A stretch of DNA of 64,000 bases. Origin: Anaerobiospirillum sp. NML120449 (GTDB lineage Bacteria > Pseudomonadota > Gammaproteobacteria > Enterobacterales > Succinivibrionaceae). The position numbers and the translations under genes are program-made. Positions 1 through 11,530 of this stretch are shown here, piece by piece (position 1 is the first letter of the stretch; each line of letters starts with the position of its first letter). The DNA lies in contig NZ_JALKIL010000001.1 of NCBI RefSeq assembly GCF_023051105.1, forward strand, positions 186,001 through 250,000, read 5' to 3'. The notes below the pieces were generated by a model. That model was not told the origin of the DNA, made no database searches, and saw only the letters and a list, made by a program, of their open reading frames with translations.

Positions 1-144
1 TGGACTTGATGTCCGTAACTATGACCTCTGTAGCCCGGCAAAGGCCCCAGTTCCATCATTTAAAGAATAGCACATCAATGCCCCTGTCATTAAACACTTA
101 CATCCATTTTGAATGTTTGTGTATGGTTACTTGTGCTCTAAGGG

Positions 145-171
145 CTAAAAATAAGCCCGGCAGTGCCGGGC
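145..171 (-). terminator. Rho-independent terminator downstream of the GalR-type gene
   Basis: On the minus strand a GC-rich hairpin (GCCCGGC, loop ACT, GCCGGGC) is followed by TTATTTTT. It lies about 195 bp beyond the stop of the repressor gene. Confidence 0.7.
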
Positions 172-365
172 ATGGTTGCAGTACTGATTGTCATATCTGG
201 ACCAGGGAGCAGAGTCATAATCAGGGACTGTGGCTTGTGATTGCATGCATGGCCAGTGTCAGGCAGGTATCTGGTACAGCGCGAATCTGGCTGATAAGTT
301 CAGACTTTTTAAGCGCTTTTGGGGGCCTGACATCTGTGTGATGGACCAGGTGGCAAATGCTGTTA

Positions 366-1379
366 TCAGGCTCCAGTGATGTTGAGTACGCTGTCGCGGC
401 GTACCAGGGAGACGTCCATACGATGAGGGGCCTCCACGGTTTCATTGCTGTAGAGCTTGATGGTACGCAGCACGGCTTCCTCGGCCATTTTGATAATAGG
501 GTTATCGACTGTAGTCAGGGCCGGCCACATGCTTTTGCTCAGATAGAGGTTATCAAAGCCGGTAATACTGATATCTCCAGGTACTTTCAGTCCCTGGGAG
601 TAGAAGTAAGGTATGGCACCTGCTGCCATTACATCGCTATAGCAGGCAATGGCAGTGAAGTCTTTGCCCGGGGTGCAGCGCTTGAGCAGCTCTCTTGCAG
701 CCTGAGTACCGCCCTCAAGTGATGGAGGGGCTGAGAACACCAGGCCAGGATTGAAGTTGATGCCGTTGGCCGTAAGGGTATCGACATAGCCCTGCAGACG
801 CTCTCTGGCATCAAGAATCTCGTGCTCTGAGTTGAAGAAAGCAATCTTGCGGTGACCGTTGGCAATAAGCTCATTTACGGCCATGCGCTCACCTTCGTAA
901 TTGTCCGTGTTCAGACAGCGGGTTTCGTAGCCGGGAATAACACGGTTGATGAGCACCATGGAAGGCATCTGCTCCATGTACATGCTCATTTCATCGTCAT
1001 CAATGGCCATAGCGTGAACTACAAGGCCTCGGCACTTGTAGGCAATCAGGGATTCAATGGCATTGCGTTCGCGTTCGGCATCGTGATGGCCCTGAGCTAC
1101 CAGCAGGCTCAGTCCATAAGGCTGGATGGCATCATCAGAGGCCTTGATGGCAGTAGCAAAGTAGGGATCGGCAACGTCTGAGACCACCATGCCGATAGTA
1201 CGATAATCGCGCTGGGCCAGAGCTCTGGCATTGGCGTTAGGGTGGAAATTGAGCTCACGCTGAGCCTGAAGCACAGCTTCACGAACTGAAGGGCTTACCC
1301 TTGGGGAATTGTTGATAACACGCGAGACGCTGGCAATAGAAACATTAGCCTTCCTGGCTACATCACGAATGGTTGACAT
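366..1379 (-). CDS. galR: LacI/GalR-family transcriptional repressor, GalR/GalS-like
   Basis: This is a DNA-binding repressor of 337 residues, the usual LacI-family length. The N-terminal helix-turn-helix begins STIRDVARKANVSIASVSRV and is followed by the hinge motif NANARALAQ. The rest is a periplasmic-binding-protein-like sugar domain. Stretches such as VVHAM, MVLINRVIPG, ERLQGY and FTAIACYSDVMAAGA are very close to E. coli GalS/GalR, so galactose is the probable inducer (inference from family likeness). It stands alone on the minus strand, 2.8 kb from galE. LacI-type operators containing a central CG occur before galE, galK and the sugar symporter, which fits a local galactose regulon. No operator was found directly at its own start. 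A terminator follows at 145-171. GalS-type isorepressor is an equally good name. Confidence 0.88.
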   Translation of the reverse strand: MSTIRDVARKANVSIASVSRVINNSPRVSPSVREAVLQAQRELNFHPNANARALAQRDYRTIGMVVSDVADPYFATAIKASDDAIQPYGLSLLVAQGHHDAERERNAIESLIAYKCRGLVVHAMAIDDDEMSMYMEQMPSMVLINRVIPGYETRCLNTDNYEGERMAVNELIANGHRKIAFFNSEHEILDARERLQGYVDTLTANGINFNPGLVFSAPPSLEGGTQAARELLKRCTPGKDFTAIACYSDVMAAGAIPYFYSQGLKVPGDISITGFDNLYLSKSMWPALTTVDNPIIKMAEEAVLRTIKLYSNETVEAPHRMDVSLVRRDSVLNITGA

Positions 1380-2582
1380 ATAAACTCAACTCCATCAATC
1401 CTGTCAGCGCCCATCTCACCGCTGATTTGTGGCGCTATTGCCTGAGCCATGATCTGCATAGATCATTACAGGCCGCATTCTTTATGCGCTAAGGCCGGCC
1501 TTACAGCAGGCAGCAAAACTATGTCCGGACAGCTTCCTGGTGTTTATGAGGTTTCAGTTAAGCCTCTATCAGCTCCCGGCAGATAAAACCTTATTTGTTC
1601 TTTACCATGCCCGCCTTTGTGTGCAGGCGTCATGTGCATATTCACGCAGCTGCTGACCACTGCTGCTCAAATGGTGTCTTAAGACAGCCGCTGCACAGCA
1701 CTGCCAATTTTTCTGCTTTATGCAACGTGCATTTGCTGTGGCTGAAGAGCCATGGCTGTCTGAATTTATGATATTTACTGAAACCTTATTCCTGCAGTGG
1801 CATCTGCAGCAGCAGATGCATCTGAGGTTATATCTGCACTCGCAACAGCTGCAAAGCGGTCGGGACGTGATGCATTGACAATGTTCGCACCACCGTCATG
1901 CACCTGGCAGAGAAAGCAGATGAAAACAACACTCAGAAGAGATTTACTCCAGGTGAGATGGTCCTGATGGTGCTGTATATATCTACAGCTGGACCGGACC
2001 TCTCTTACTGTGCCATAAATTGCAGACAGATACTGCAGCCCTGAAGTTGTTCTGCAGCTGTAAACTACCAGTTAAGGAGCAGCACGCAGAACCTTTACAC
2101 TTCTAACCACACAGCAAAAGTTTTGCGCTGCAGTCAGATCAGCCTTTGGCCTCCTGCCCCAGTTGCCTTTCTGATTCTTTACTGGCAGCGTTATGAGTGA
2201 TAAACACCATACATGAGCCAGAATAACAGCGTAAACACAAGTGCAGGATTGCACGTATTTTATGCTCTGATCCCTGTCAGGGGCTGACCTGTCAGGCAAA
2301 GACGGCTGTTGTTCTCCTGCAGTACTGTTTTCCCGAAAAAGGCGCTTTTTCGCACCTGTGTTCGTATCTGAAAGAAAACAGTTACAGTATGCCCCATTAT
2401 GGCCTGCTAATGGGCGGGGCAGCGTTTACAGAATTATATAGCCTCAACTGGGCAATCGCTGCTGTCATTGTCACATTTTAGCATCACAGTATGTCCAGCT
2501 TTGTAAGTCACAAAAACTGAACTGCTAGGTACGGTGTGCATATATTTGCTATCCCGTGCATGTATCAGGGCATTTTGCTGAA

Positions 2583-2619
2583 ATGATAACGTTATCATCA
2601 TTTCCGATATTTGTATAAT
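2583..2619 (+). promoter_or_regulatory. Candidate promoter overlapped by a LacI-type palindrome
   Basis: ATGATAACGTTATCAT at 2583-2598 is a perfect 16-bp palindrome with the central CG typical of LacI-family operators. It overlaps a possible -35 (TTATCA, 2592-2597). This is spaced 16 bp from TATAAT at 2614-2619. No gene follows for 1.5 kb, so the transcript target is uncertain. Confidence 0.45.
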
Positions 2620-3286
2620 AATCTTTCGATTTGTGCATGTGTAAATATATTGTCGAACCTTGTCTGACAGGGCGGCTGAACAGCATATTTGCCGTCACTG
2701 ACTTTCAATGTTCTGCTCAGCTGCTGACAAAGACAGATCTTGCATTAGACCTCATGCCTTACGTGACACGCCATGACATACCGTAGATACGAGCAATACC
2801 TTAAATTCCGGCAGCAGATCATATAGCTCAGCAATGTCATGGCCATGGTTGTGCAATGGCCATGGCAGAGAGTGCCGTCCGTAACTGACCATGGCTGTCT
2901 TGAGACTGTCGAGAGCTGTGAAGTCTCTCTGTGCAGTTGCGAACTGGCCGCAATGACAGTCGCTTGATGGCTGCGATGAGGTTCAAGTGCTGGACGTCAG
3001 TGACAGTAACGAGCAGGCAGTGTTCATGGACGTCTGTGATGACACGCCTGTAACGGTCATCCATGAGGCCTGCAGCATATCTGTGGACGTGCCGTGGCTC
3101 CTAAAAGGCTCAGCGGCGGGACCTTGTGACAGATATGTGCTGGCTGATATGTACAGGGTCTTGTACAGAGGGACCATGGTATCTCAGGCTTTACGGGGCA
3201 CAGTTGCATTAGTGGAGCAGGGGACAACCTGTGCAACAGGATAATTCCAGGGCAAGTCACTGCATCCAGTGCATACTGGGGCACAC

Positions 3287-3317
3287 CAGTGCAGTGCAGT
3301 GCAGTGCATTGCATTGC
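3287..3317. repeat. 5-bp microsatellite (CAGTG/CATTG)
   Basis: About six tandem 5-mers, mainly CAGTG followed by two CATTG, lie in non-coding DNA upstream of galE. Confidence 0.8.
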
Positions 3318-3519
3318 GTGGACGGGCATTATCCTGGCTTTTGCCCTGGTGCTGTGCTGCCTGCCGTGCAGGTGAAAATTGGCGCATATGGCCGAAGAAA
3401 TTCCGGCTGGCAATGATGGGGCGAGCTTGCGTGCACGGGCAATTTGTGAGCCGGGGCAAGCTTTTGTTACTGCAGACAAAAAAGTTACGTCAACATGATC
3501 GGCCCTGGTCAGATTAGGC

Positions 3520-3554
3520 TATAATGAAACCATAAATTCGGGTTATCGTTTACA
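3520..3554 (+). promoter_or_regulatory. galE promoter -10 and GalR-type operator
   Basis: TATAAT at 3520-3525 is followed by GGTTATCGTTTACA at 3541-3554. The reverse complement is TGTAAACGATAACC, matching 11 of 14 positions of the operator TGTAAACGATTACA upstream of the symporter. A repressor bound there would sit just downstream of the transcription start. No good -35 box was found. Confidence 0.5.
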
Positions 3555-4189
3555 TCCTGATAAACAAGCCATTTTTATATTTTTTGAGTCTGACGGTGAA
3601 CACAGAGGTAAAACTCTGATGACAGGCATATAAACAGGCCTGACCGGCAGCTGAACCAGCCCTTAAAGCTATCATTATTATGATGCTGTTTCGGGATAGT
3701 GTTCGTAAATTTGAGACATGGTATCTGAGCCTTTTTACAGGCTCACAGATGGCTTTAAATCAGGGTGTTCAGTGCCACTGAGGTCAGATAGAGTTTCATG
3801 AGCTCCGTAATGCTGTTCCGACTTTTTCCAAGCTTGCAGACCAGCTCACGGAAAGAGTGATAACAATGCGTTAGACTGACAGTTCAGGGCTGTTGCAGAT
3901 ATAAGTTTTACGAAACCGTGTTCGTAAAAGTTTTTATCACTGGCACCGCATTTACCGGCTGTACACACAGGGCCAGCGGTGCATAACGGCACAGAGCCTC
4001 CGGCTCTTTGACCTGTAAAGCAGGAAGGACGCTGCAGCCTGGATTTAGATACGGAGCTCGTCTCCATTACAGCCCCACAGGCTGAACTGCAATCAGACAA
4101 AGCTGCAGGGCATAAGCCCGGGCCTGTTACGGTTCAGCAGGCGCAGTGTCGCTGTGGCCGGGCATTATGACAATTCGAGGACAAAGTTA

Positions 4190-5209
4190 ATGGCTACTAT
4201 TTTAGTTACTGGCGGTGCAGGTTATATCGGTTCTCACACAGTAGTGGAGCTGGTCAAGGCCGGCTACGAGCCAATCATTTTTGACAACTTTTCCAATGCC
4301 AAACCGGCTGTATTAGCCCGTATCAAGCAGATTTGCGGCCGCTCCGTTCCTTTCTACAGCGGTGATATCCGTTACTACGATCAGCTGGCTGCTGTCTTCA
4401 AGAACCACAAGATTGACGGCGTTATCCACTTTGCCGGCCTCAAGGCCGTAGGCGAGTCCGTCAAGAAGCCACTTGAGTACTACGACAACAACGTCAACGG
4501 TTCCCGCGTACTGCTGCAGGTAATGCGTGACTTCAACTGCCACAGCTTTATCTTCTCCTCATCCTCCACCGTATATGGTGAGCCTGATTCCGTACCATTA
4601 ACCGAGAGCAGCCCGGTCAAGCGCGCCAACTGCCCTTATGGCCAGACCAAGGTTGATGTTGAGTACATGGCTCAGGAGTTACAGGTTGCAGAGCCTGATT
4701 TCTCCATTACCCTGCTGCGTTACTTCAACCCTGTCGGTGCCCATGAGTCCGGTCTGATTGGTGAAGACCCACGCGGTATTCCTAACAACCTCATGCCATA
4801 CCTCACTCAGGTAGCCGTAGGCCGCCTTGAGTGTCTGTCCATCTTCGGTAATGACTACCCAACTCCAGATGGCACCTGTATCCGTGACTACATCCACGTA
4901 GTTGACCTGGCCATTGGTCACGTAGCTGCCTTAAAGAACTGCCTGAACAAGCCTGGTGTTCACATCTACAACCTGGGTACCGGTACCGGCTACAGCGTTC
5001 TGGACATGGTCAAGGCCTTCTCCAAGGCTATCGGCCGTGAACTGCCACACAAGTTCGCCGACCGTCGTGCCGGTGACGTAGTATGCTGCTACGCCGACCC
5101 ATCCAAGGCTGAAAAGGAGCTGGGCTGGAAGGCTACCCACACCCTGGATGACATGACCCGTGATGCCTACAACTGGCAGAAGAACAACCCTAACGGTTAC
5201 GAAGACTAA
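4190..5209 (+). CDS. galE: UDP-glucose 4-epimerase
   Basis: It interconverts UDP-galactose and UDP-glucose in the cytosolic Leloir pathway. The product is 339 residues, as in E. coli GalE (338). The Rossmann motif GGAGYIG starts at residue 8. The catalytic set is visible as SSSSTVYG (Ser124) and YGQTK (Tyr150, Lys154), in the same positions as in the E. coli enzyme. The ATG at 4190 is chosen because GAGGAC lies just upstream and the protein then begins MATILVTGGAGYIG. An in-frame ATG at 4154 would add 12 unlikely residues. galT follows 628 bp later on the same strand with no clear terminator between, so cotranscription is possible but not shown. A GalR-type operator lies about 640 bp upstream. 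No abnormality was seen. Confidence 0.97.
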   Translation: MATILVTGGAGYIGSHTVVELVKAGYEPIIFDNFSNAKPAVLARIKQICGRSVPFYSGDIRYYDQLAAVFKNHKIDGVIHFAGLKAVGESVKKPLEYYDNNVNGSRVLLQVMRDFNCHSFIFSSSSTVYGEPDSVPLTESSPVKRANCPYGQTKVDVEYMAQELQVAEPDFSITLLRYFNPVGAHESGLIGEDPRGIPNNLMPYLTQVAVGRLECLSIFGNDYPTPDGTCIRDYIHVVDLAIGHVAALKNCLNKPGVHIYNLGTGTGYSVLDMVKAFSKAIGRELPHKFADRRAGDVVCCYADPSKAEKELGWKATHTLDDMTRDAYNWQKNNPNGYED

Positions 5210-5837
5210 ATACCTCGGGCTGAGCCCTGTCATTGAGAGCTGAAGCTGGTTAAATCAGATGCTGTTCTCACCTTTAAGATACAGGGCATCAGCGCTCCGC
5301 AGGGGCGTAGCTGGCTGAAGCCGCGCTGAGCACGTCAGCGTCGCAGCAAAGACTTCACGAGTCACACCAGCTGCGCCCATCAGGAACTGTCCGCTGAGAT
5401 AACATCCAGCAGACCTGCAGCCGACCTGCAGCACCGGCAGACCTGCATTACCGGAAGACCTGCATTACCGCAAGTATGCGGCGCTGGCAGTAATGCAGGG
5501 CATAGCGCACCATACAGCGCATCTGTCAGCGCTGTGTACAGTGTCAGCTCACAGCCTCTAAGGATAATGCTGCTGTGATAAGCAGCCCCGGCCATGTACA
5601 GTTGCATTGAACATGCGCAGGCTAACGAGACTGGCCTTTCCCGGCATCCCCTGCCCGGAAGTAAAATGCACTGGATTATGGACGTGATCAGGACATGATC
5701 AGCACCGATTATGTTCAGCAGTATTGACCGTCCATCCTGACTGCTCTTTCCTGTACAGCGGAGAGATTTTGGTTCAGCTGCCCGACCGGCAAAAGCAGTC
5801 TGGCAGCTGACACACAGATTAAAAAGGATTTGTTGCC
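5210..5837. other. 628-bp galE-galT spacer
   Basis: No gene or terminator is seen. A short GACCTGCAG / GACCTGCATTACCG repeat cluster occupies about 5410-5480. This is a long gap for two genes that usually sit side by side. Confidence 0.5.
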
Positions 5838-6878
5838 ATGAGTAATTTCAACGTTTCTGATCATCCACATCGTCGTTATAACGCTCTGACCGGTGAGTGG
5901 ATTTTAGTTTCTCCACACCGTGCCAAGCGTCCATGGAATGGACAGGTAGAGAAGTCTGCCAATGAGGTCAAGCCAAGCTATGATCCTGAGTGCTACCTGT
6001 GCCCGGGCAATACCCGTGTAAATGGTGATGCCAATCCAAAGTATGAGCACAACTTTGTGTTCACCAACGACTTTGCCGCCTTAATGCCGGACACTCCACT
6101 TGACGGTCCTGAGGGCGACGATATCTTCAAGCTTGAGCCAGCCCGTGGCACTGCCCGTGTAATCTGTTTCTCAGCTGACCACTCCAAGACTCTGCCTGTT
6201 ATGGACGTCAAGGAAATCCGTGGTGTAGTTGATTTATGGGCCACCCAGCTGACTGAGCTGTCTGCACAGTACAAGTGGGTTCAGTTATTTGAGAACAAGG
6301 GCGCCATCATGGGCTGCTCCAACCCTCACCCACATGGCCAGATCTGGGCCTGCTCCTTCCTGCCTGAGGAAATCACCAAGGAAGTTGAACAGCAGAACAG
6401 ATATTTTGCAAAGCACGGCCGTCCTTTATTACTCGACTATGCAGAGCGCGAGCTTGAGCTCAAGGAGCGCATTGTTGTTGAGACCAGACACTTTGTAGCT
6501 CTGGTTCCTTACTGGGCATTCTGGCCATTTGAGACCATGATTCTTCCTAAGTTCAAGGTAAAGTCCATCAACAAGCTCAACGACGAGCAGCGTGATGATC
6601 TGGCTGACTGCATAAAGAAGCTGACCACCCGCTACGACAATCTCTTTGAGTGCTCCTTCCCATACTCCATGGGCTGGCACAATGCTCCAGCTGACGGTGA
6701 GCCACACGATGGCTGGCAGCTGCACGCTCACTACTATCCACCTCTTCTTCGTTCTGCAACCGTCAAGAAGTTCGTGGCCGGTTTCGAGCTGCTGGCTGAA
6801 AAGCAGCGTGACCTTACACCAGAGCAGGCTGCTGACCGTCTGCGTAGCCTTGATGAGGTTCACTACACTCTCAAGTAG
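5838..6878 (+). CDS. galT: Galactose-1-phosphate uridylyltransferase
   Basis: It transfers UMP from UDP-glucose to galactose 1-phosphate, the central step of the Leloir pathway. The product has 346 residues, as in the E. coli enzyme (348). The active-site triad region NPHPHGQIW places His164 and the nucleophile His166 exactly as in E. coli. The zinc-binding CYLC pair is at Cys52/Cys55. The N-terminus [20 protein letters not shown] is typical of the family. AAGGA lies 12 bp upstream of the ATG. A strong terminator ends the transcript at 7043-7078. Between stop and terminator lies a 12-bp inverted repeat (AGCGAGCCCGGC and its complement, about 6914 and 7010). Confidence 0.97.
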   Translation: MSNFNVSDHPHRRYNALTGEWILVSPHRAKRPWNGQVEKSANEVKPSYDPECYLCPGNTRVNGDANPKYEHNFVFTNDFAALMPDTPLDGPEGDDIFKLEPARGTARVICFSADHSKTLPVMDVKEIRGVVDLWATQLTELSAQYKWVQLFENKGAIMGCSNPHPHGQIWACSFLPEEITKEVEQQNRYFAKHGRPLLLDYAERELELKERIVVETRHFVALVPYWAFWPFETMILPKFKVKSINKLNDEQRDDLADCIKKLTTRYDNLFECSFPYSMGWHNAPADGEPHDGWQLHAHYYPPLLRSATVKKFVAGFELLAEKQRDLTPEQAADRLRSLDEVHYTLK

Positions 6879-7042
6879 TACCAGTCAGGCATCTGCAGCA
6901 TTCTGATTACTACAGCGAGCCCGGCATCCTGCCGCACCTCAAAACAGGCAGGATCAACCAGACTGACATGCCTCAGCCTCTTGCCTCCGGGCTGATGCTG
7001 CAGCACAAAAGCCGGGCTCGCTAAATTTAAATTATCGACACC

Positions 7043-7078
7043 TCGGCCTGACTGAAACCCAGCCAGGCCGATTTTTTT
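7043..7078 (+). terminator. Rho-independent terminator after galT
   Basis: The stem TCGGCCTG / CAGGCCGA, with an inner CTG/CAG, is followed directly by seven T residues. Confidence 0.85.
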
Positions 7079-7359
7079 CAGCCCATCAAAGTCAAATCCC
7101 GCCCCGACCCCTGTCCAGTGAGCAACCTGACTTACGGCTCCAAAAGCCTCCCATCATATTCCCCGCACTAATCTGAATCTCAAGCCCAATACTAATCCCA
7201 ATCCCAACAGCCTGCCAGGCCCCAGCTCTCAGCGCAGCCAAAGCTCCGGCACATTTGACGTTCTAATCCGCAGCTCCATCACAATCTCAAAATCAATCTA
7301 AATCACTGTCTCCACAGTCATTTCAATTCCCCGTCAGTAAAGTCCTTCCCTTTAAGCTG

Positions 7360-7495
7360 GCCGGCTTTTATTGAGTGCCGTCAGTCACCAGGCCTGCTTT
7401 TATTGGGCCGTTAGTCCCCATGCCGGCTTTTATTGGGGGAAGTAAGTCACCAGTCCAGCTTTTATTGGGGCCGTCAGTCACCATGCCGTCTCAGT
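7360..7495. repeat. Tandem repeat, ~31 bp, four units
   Basis: The units share GGCTTTTATTG...CAGTCACCA. The CTTTTATTG cores start at 7365, 7397, 7427 and 7459. Confidence 0.75.
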
Positions 7496-10400
7496 TCTGT
7501 CAGCGCACAGGATCTCCATACCAGAAGAAATCACAAGAGGCACAGTTATCTCAGACCGACATAGCCAGCAAGGCACCACCGTACAAAGCCTCTGTATCTC
7601 CAGTCATGCGTGTGGACCCAGTCAGCATAAGAAAATCAGTTGCAGCTGTGGCAAATGATGCTGCAGAGGGCAACGACAGCCGTTCAAATATCTGCGGATC
7701 AGGACCATGCATAGTATGCTTTACAAAATAAAAATACTTTACCTTAAAATTAGTAAAGCATAATTATTGTCAGAGCGGTAATGCTATATCAACCAGTTTG
7801 TAAAGCGTTAGTAATTATGTAAGTGCATGTACACTGATTCAATATTGCGTGAGCGACTGAGGTCAAAAAGCTTGTTTAACTTAATAAAAGCCGCCAGCAC
7901 CTGAACATGCATCAGTGCCCAAACTTCGTCAGCAGGGCGGAGGCGGAAAAGGTACTGCTAACTGCAGATTGTAAGCTCAATCAAAGGGCTGGGCCGGACA
8001 TTATGGCTGTATGGCGGGCTGTCTGCTGGACAGAAATTGTACTGCCAGAGGCCGGGCTCAGGCTGTGAAAAGGTGGCGTGACATAGGCCGAAGCCGGCCG
8101 AGGCCAGCCGAAACCGGCCGAAGCCCGGCGGTTGCCGGGATGTATCAGAAGCTTTCAGAGTTGTTATGTTGTTCCTTGATTACCAAATAGACAAAAATGT
8201 AATGTTGGGACTATGCTGCAACTGTTTTTGCCTTATAATTAAGCATCACCACAAGTCTGGCATGAGCTATGAGCCATGCTTTTCTTGACATCAGCGTGCT
8301 GACTGCAGTCTTTTGCAGAGCCTGGCACGCAGCGTCGACAGCGTATACTGTGCACCTGTCTGTTTTGCAGCCTGAGAGCCTGTGCTCATTTACAGCCAGT
8401 GCTCGTTTGGAGCATGTGCTCACCTTCAGGCAAGGTATGAAGCCCGTAAGCTCATACCTGGTTTATGGCCAGTTCCCGACGGAGCGAATAATCAGCCCGG
8501 CTGAACTGCCCTTAAGTCGCATACGGACACGTTTAAAGGCTGGCGGCGTTTAAAGGTACATTGTAGTTTGTATGTAAAGTGTCGTCTGATGCCGGTCAGG
8601 AATGTCTGTTTACGGCCGCAGACAGAGCTTGCTGATTTCTGATCTGATACTCCCGCAGTGCAATCTGCCTGAGGCCCCGGCAGCTGTAAGCAGCCCGGGC
8701 CTTTTAAAGTGCAGATGCTCTAAGAGTTACCTGTGCTTTAAATGGCTTGAGGTCATATGCATCGGTATGCTCAATGGGGCCGGGAGATTATCAGTGCTGT
8801 GACTGATGTTACGGCGGCAAACAGGCTTGAAAAGCAAAGGCATAACAGATCGTAAGACCGGCTTCATGTCCCTGAGCCGCGATGTCCTGGCTCTTATTCC
8901 TGTCAGCCCTGCAGCTGCTGCAGAACTGCAGCCCTGCGGTTTCGTTGCTACAGACATGAGGCTGCGGCACTCCAGCCCTGCAGATCAGTGTTTCTGAGCA
9001 GCCGAATGCTCAATGGCCATGCCTGCAGCCGAGCAGTGGCCAGCCATGGAGGAACTGCGTGCCGGGACCTGCCATGGAGGCAATCTGTGCAAGCCCAGCC
9101 ATGGACGCGCCTCATAAGGTGTCCTTGGCCGGACAGAAACACAAATCAGTTTAGCCTATGCCATAAGGCAAATTCCGCAACATCTGCACCAGGCGACGCC
9201 ATCCCCATACTTATAAGATCTGTTACATCATGCTTTGTAAAACTTTAAGTCATACAAAGTGCTGACTCTTAAAGGCCAACAGATATACCTGAGCTTAAAC
9301 GACATCAAAAGCTCTGCTGGCCACATCACTGCGCCACCCCGGCATGAGAGCTTATGACGCTGCCCGACTCCGGGCACATTCTGACGAACTTTCTTATATC
9401 AGTATCAGCTTGCCGTGAGACAGGCTGTTCTACCTTATTGTTAATTGCTCTTTGCTTTTACTTTACTCTTGCCTTTACCTTCAATTTACCGGCACCTTTA
9501 CCAGCATATTTGCCCATTTCCATCGCTTTACCAGCATATTTTCCCGTATCCATCCCTTTACCTTTAGCATCTTTATCACCTCTCTGACTTGCAGAGGCAC
9601 AGACACTTTTATCTGTTCAGATCTAGTTGTGATGCATGCTGGAGGCTGGCTGTACATCGTGCCTGGCGATAAACAGTATGACTCCAGGCTCTGGCGCTGC
9701 TGTCTTCCATGACAGGCGCACCTGGCTGCCATGATGGGGCTTAATGGCGACTCTGAAAAATGAGGGAAAACACTGCAAAAGCTGGCAAAAATGACGAATA
9801 GCTGTGTTTTTTCGCTGGTTTTGCGCGTTTTGGAGGGGCTTTGGGCGTGTGGCGTGCCACTTTGCGGGGCCGCGTGAGAACCTCACTTGGATACAGATTG
9901 GACAAAATAGTGAGATAGATCGCACTGTTTGTGATTCTGCGCGATCTGTGTCACAAAACGCGCTATACTTAACGTGTAGCCTGTTTTGACAAGGGTTATT
10001 GATTGAGCGGTTATTGTCCTTGCAACCGCCATAGTTTTTTATTCAGGCTCAGGCTGCCTGCAGCTGCGATTTGATCTTGCTGCAAGGTCTGCTAAAGGTA
10101 TTCTTCCAGATACCTCAGGGTCTGAATGGCGCGCTTTATTATGAAAGCGTGACGTTCCGCCGCAGATGCCGGTCAGGTTTACTATGAACCTGGTGCGGCA
10201 CTGACACACATGGAGCGGATACGTTTTCATGCTGCAGCTTAATGCAGAAGGTGCTGCAGCGATGAGCCACAGTGATGGCTCTGCGACCACATGAGGAAAT
10301 CGATGTTCAATTTTTCAGCATGTGTAAGCGTTACCACAGATTTGTATGCTGCGGCTGTGCCGTCAGCATGACTGAAGGTCAGCAAACAAAGAAACAGTGT

Positions 10401-11228
10401 CGGCGCAAGCTGGCACTACAACAACCCCAAGGTGGTTCAGAGACGGCCTGAAAGCGTGGAGGTTTCCATCTCATCAGACTGCTCTCTGGCCTGCCTTTTT
10501 TGCCCGGACTCCTTTAGTCATTTCTCAGAAATATCCTTGTACCTGGCCATGACCCAAAACCGGGCTGGCCTTATCCTTCCTGGTCTTTGTACAGCAGGCT
10601 GCATCTTACATCTCAAGGTCCCCAGCTGACCCATACCTTACAGCCATTCATACCTGAGCTTTTCCAGTCCCCGTCCCTGTTCAAAGGTCATCATTCTCCC
10701 TTGCATTCACTGAGCAATGAGCACTGAACAGCTGAGACCTTTCTTTCACCATATCTCTGCCTTACTTATACTCGAACTGCAACTAACTTATTCACATACC
10801 TGTACCTTGTTAATCCAGGATACAGTACCTTACTAATCCCCGTACCAGTAAGCAGAAGCTCCGCCTATGTCTTTGCCTGAGCCTTACCTGAACCTTTGCC
10901 TAAGCCATAGCCGCTTTCATCACACGACCTGACAGACACTGTCCAGCATGGCCTGACGGCTTCATTGCATCAGGCAGAATGACTGGAATACCGGACGTAT
11001 GCTCTGCCGGTAGCAAGCTCATCAACTGATCCAGGCACGCTTGCGTTGAAAAGCCGGTTCGCCAGCTGACAGCCAGCTTCCCATGCACAGCTGCAGCTTA
11101 TCCTGAAAGCATACCGGTCCACGAGCATAAGATCCCATGCCCATAATGGCCAGCCCTCAGTGTAGTATGCGGGGCTCATTAAGCAGACAGACACCTCCCG
11201 TAAAGCCTTTCCGTACTCAAAAGCCATC

Positions 11229-11530
11229 CCTGTCAGTGACAGGCGTCTCTTCGCCCCCAATGTCAGGCCGCTCCACCCAAGCTATACCTGTCAGGGACAG
11301 GCATAGCCTCACTCCGTAATCTGGACGTTCCACCAGAAGCCAACCCTGTCAGGGACAGGCATAGCCTCACTCCATAATCTGGACGTTTAAACAGAGCCAG
11401 CCCTGTCAGGGACAGGCATAGCCTCACTCCATAATCTGGACGTTTCACCAGTAGTCAGTCTGTCAGGGACAGGCGCTCTTAGTCCCCAGAATCAGCCCTA
11501 TGCCATAAGACCCTCCTGTCTGGACAGTCA
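11229..11530. repeat. Tandem repeat, ~58 bp, five to six units, with an internal palindrome
   Basis: Units start with CCTGTCAGGGACAGG, itself a CCTGTC/GACAGG inverted repeat, at 11229, 11287, 11345, 11402 and 11459. A degenerate unit starts at 11515. The middle of the unit, CATAGCCTCACTCCATAAT, is conserved as well, so there are no variable spacers. Confidence 0.85.

Larger units (their letters stand above)
1380..4189. other. 2.8-kb non-coding region between the repressor gene and galE
   Basis: No convincing gene is seen on either strand. Short open frames lack ribosome sites and have low-complexity translations. It holds a promoter with a 16-bp palindrome near 2583-2619, a 5-bp microsatellite at 3287-3317, and the galE promoter/operator near 3520-3554. 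The galE leader would be about 660 nt. Confidence 0.6.

Noticed and set aside
3057-3517. Several overlapping open frames on both strands
   Set aside because: They arise from the GC-rich microsatellite neighbourhood and give His/Cys/Ala-rich translations without ribosome sites.
7375-7731. 118-codon open frame
   Set aside because: Its first part is simply the 31-bp tandem repeat read as protein, and no ribosome site is present.
11229-11530. CRISPR array
   Set aside because: The whole 58-bp unit is conserved, so there are no unique spacers, and no cas genes are present. The same holds for the arrays at 14822, 21556, 24881 and 40775.
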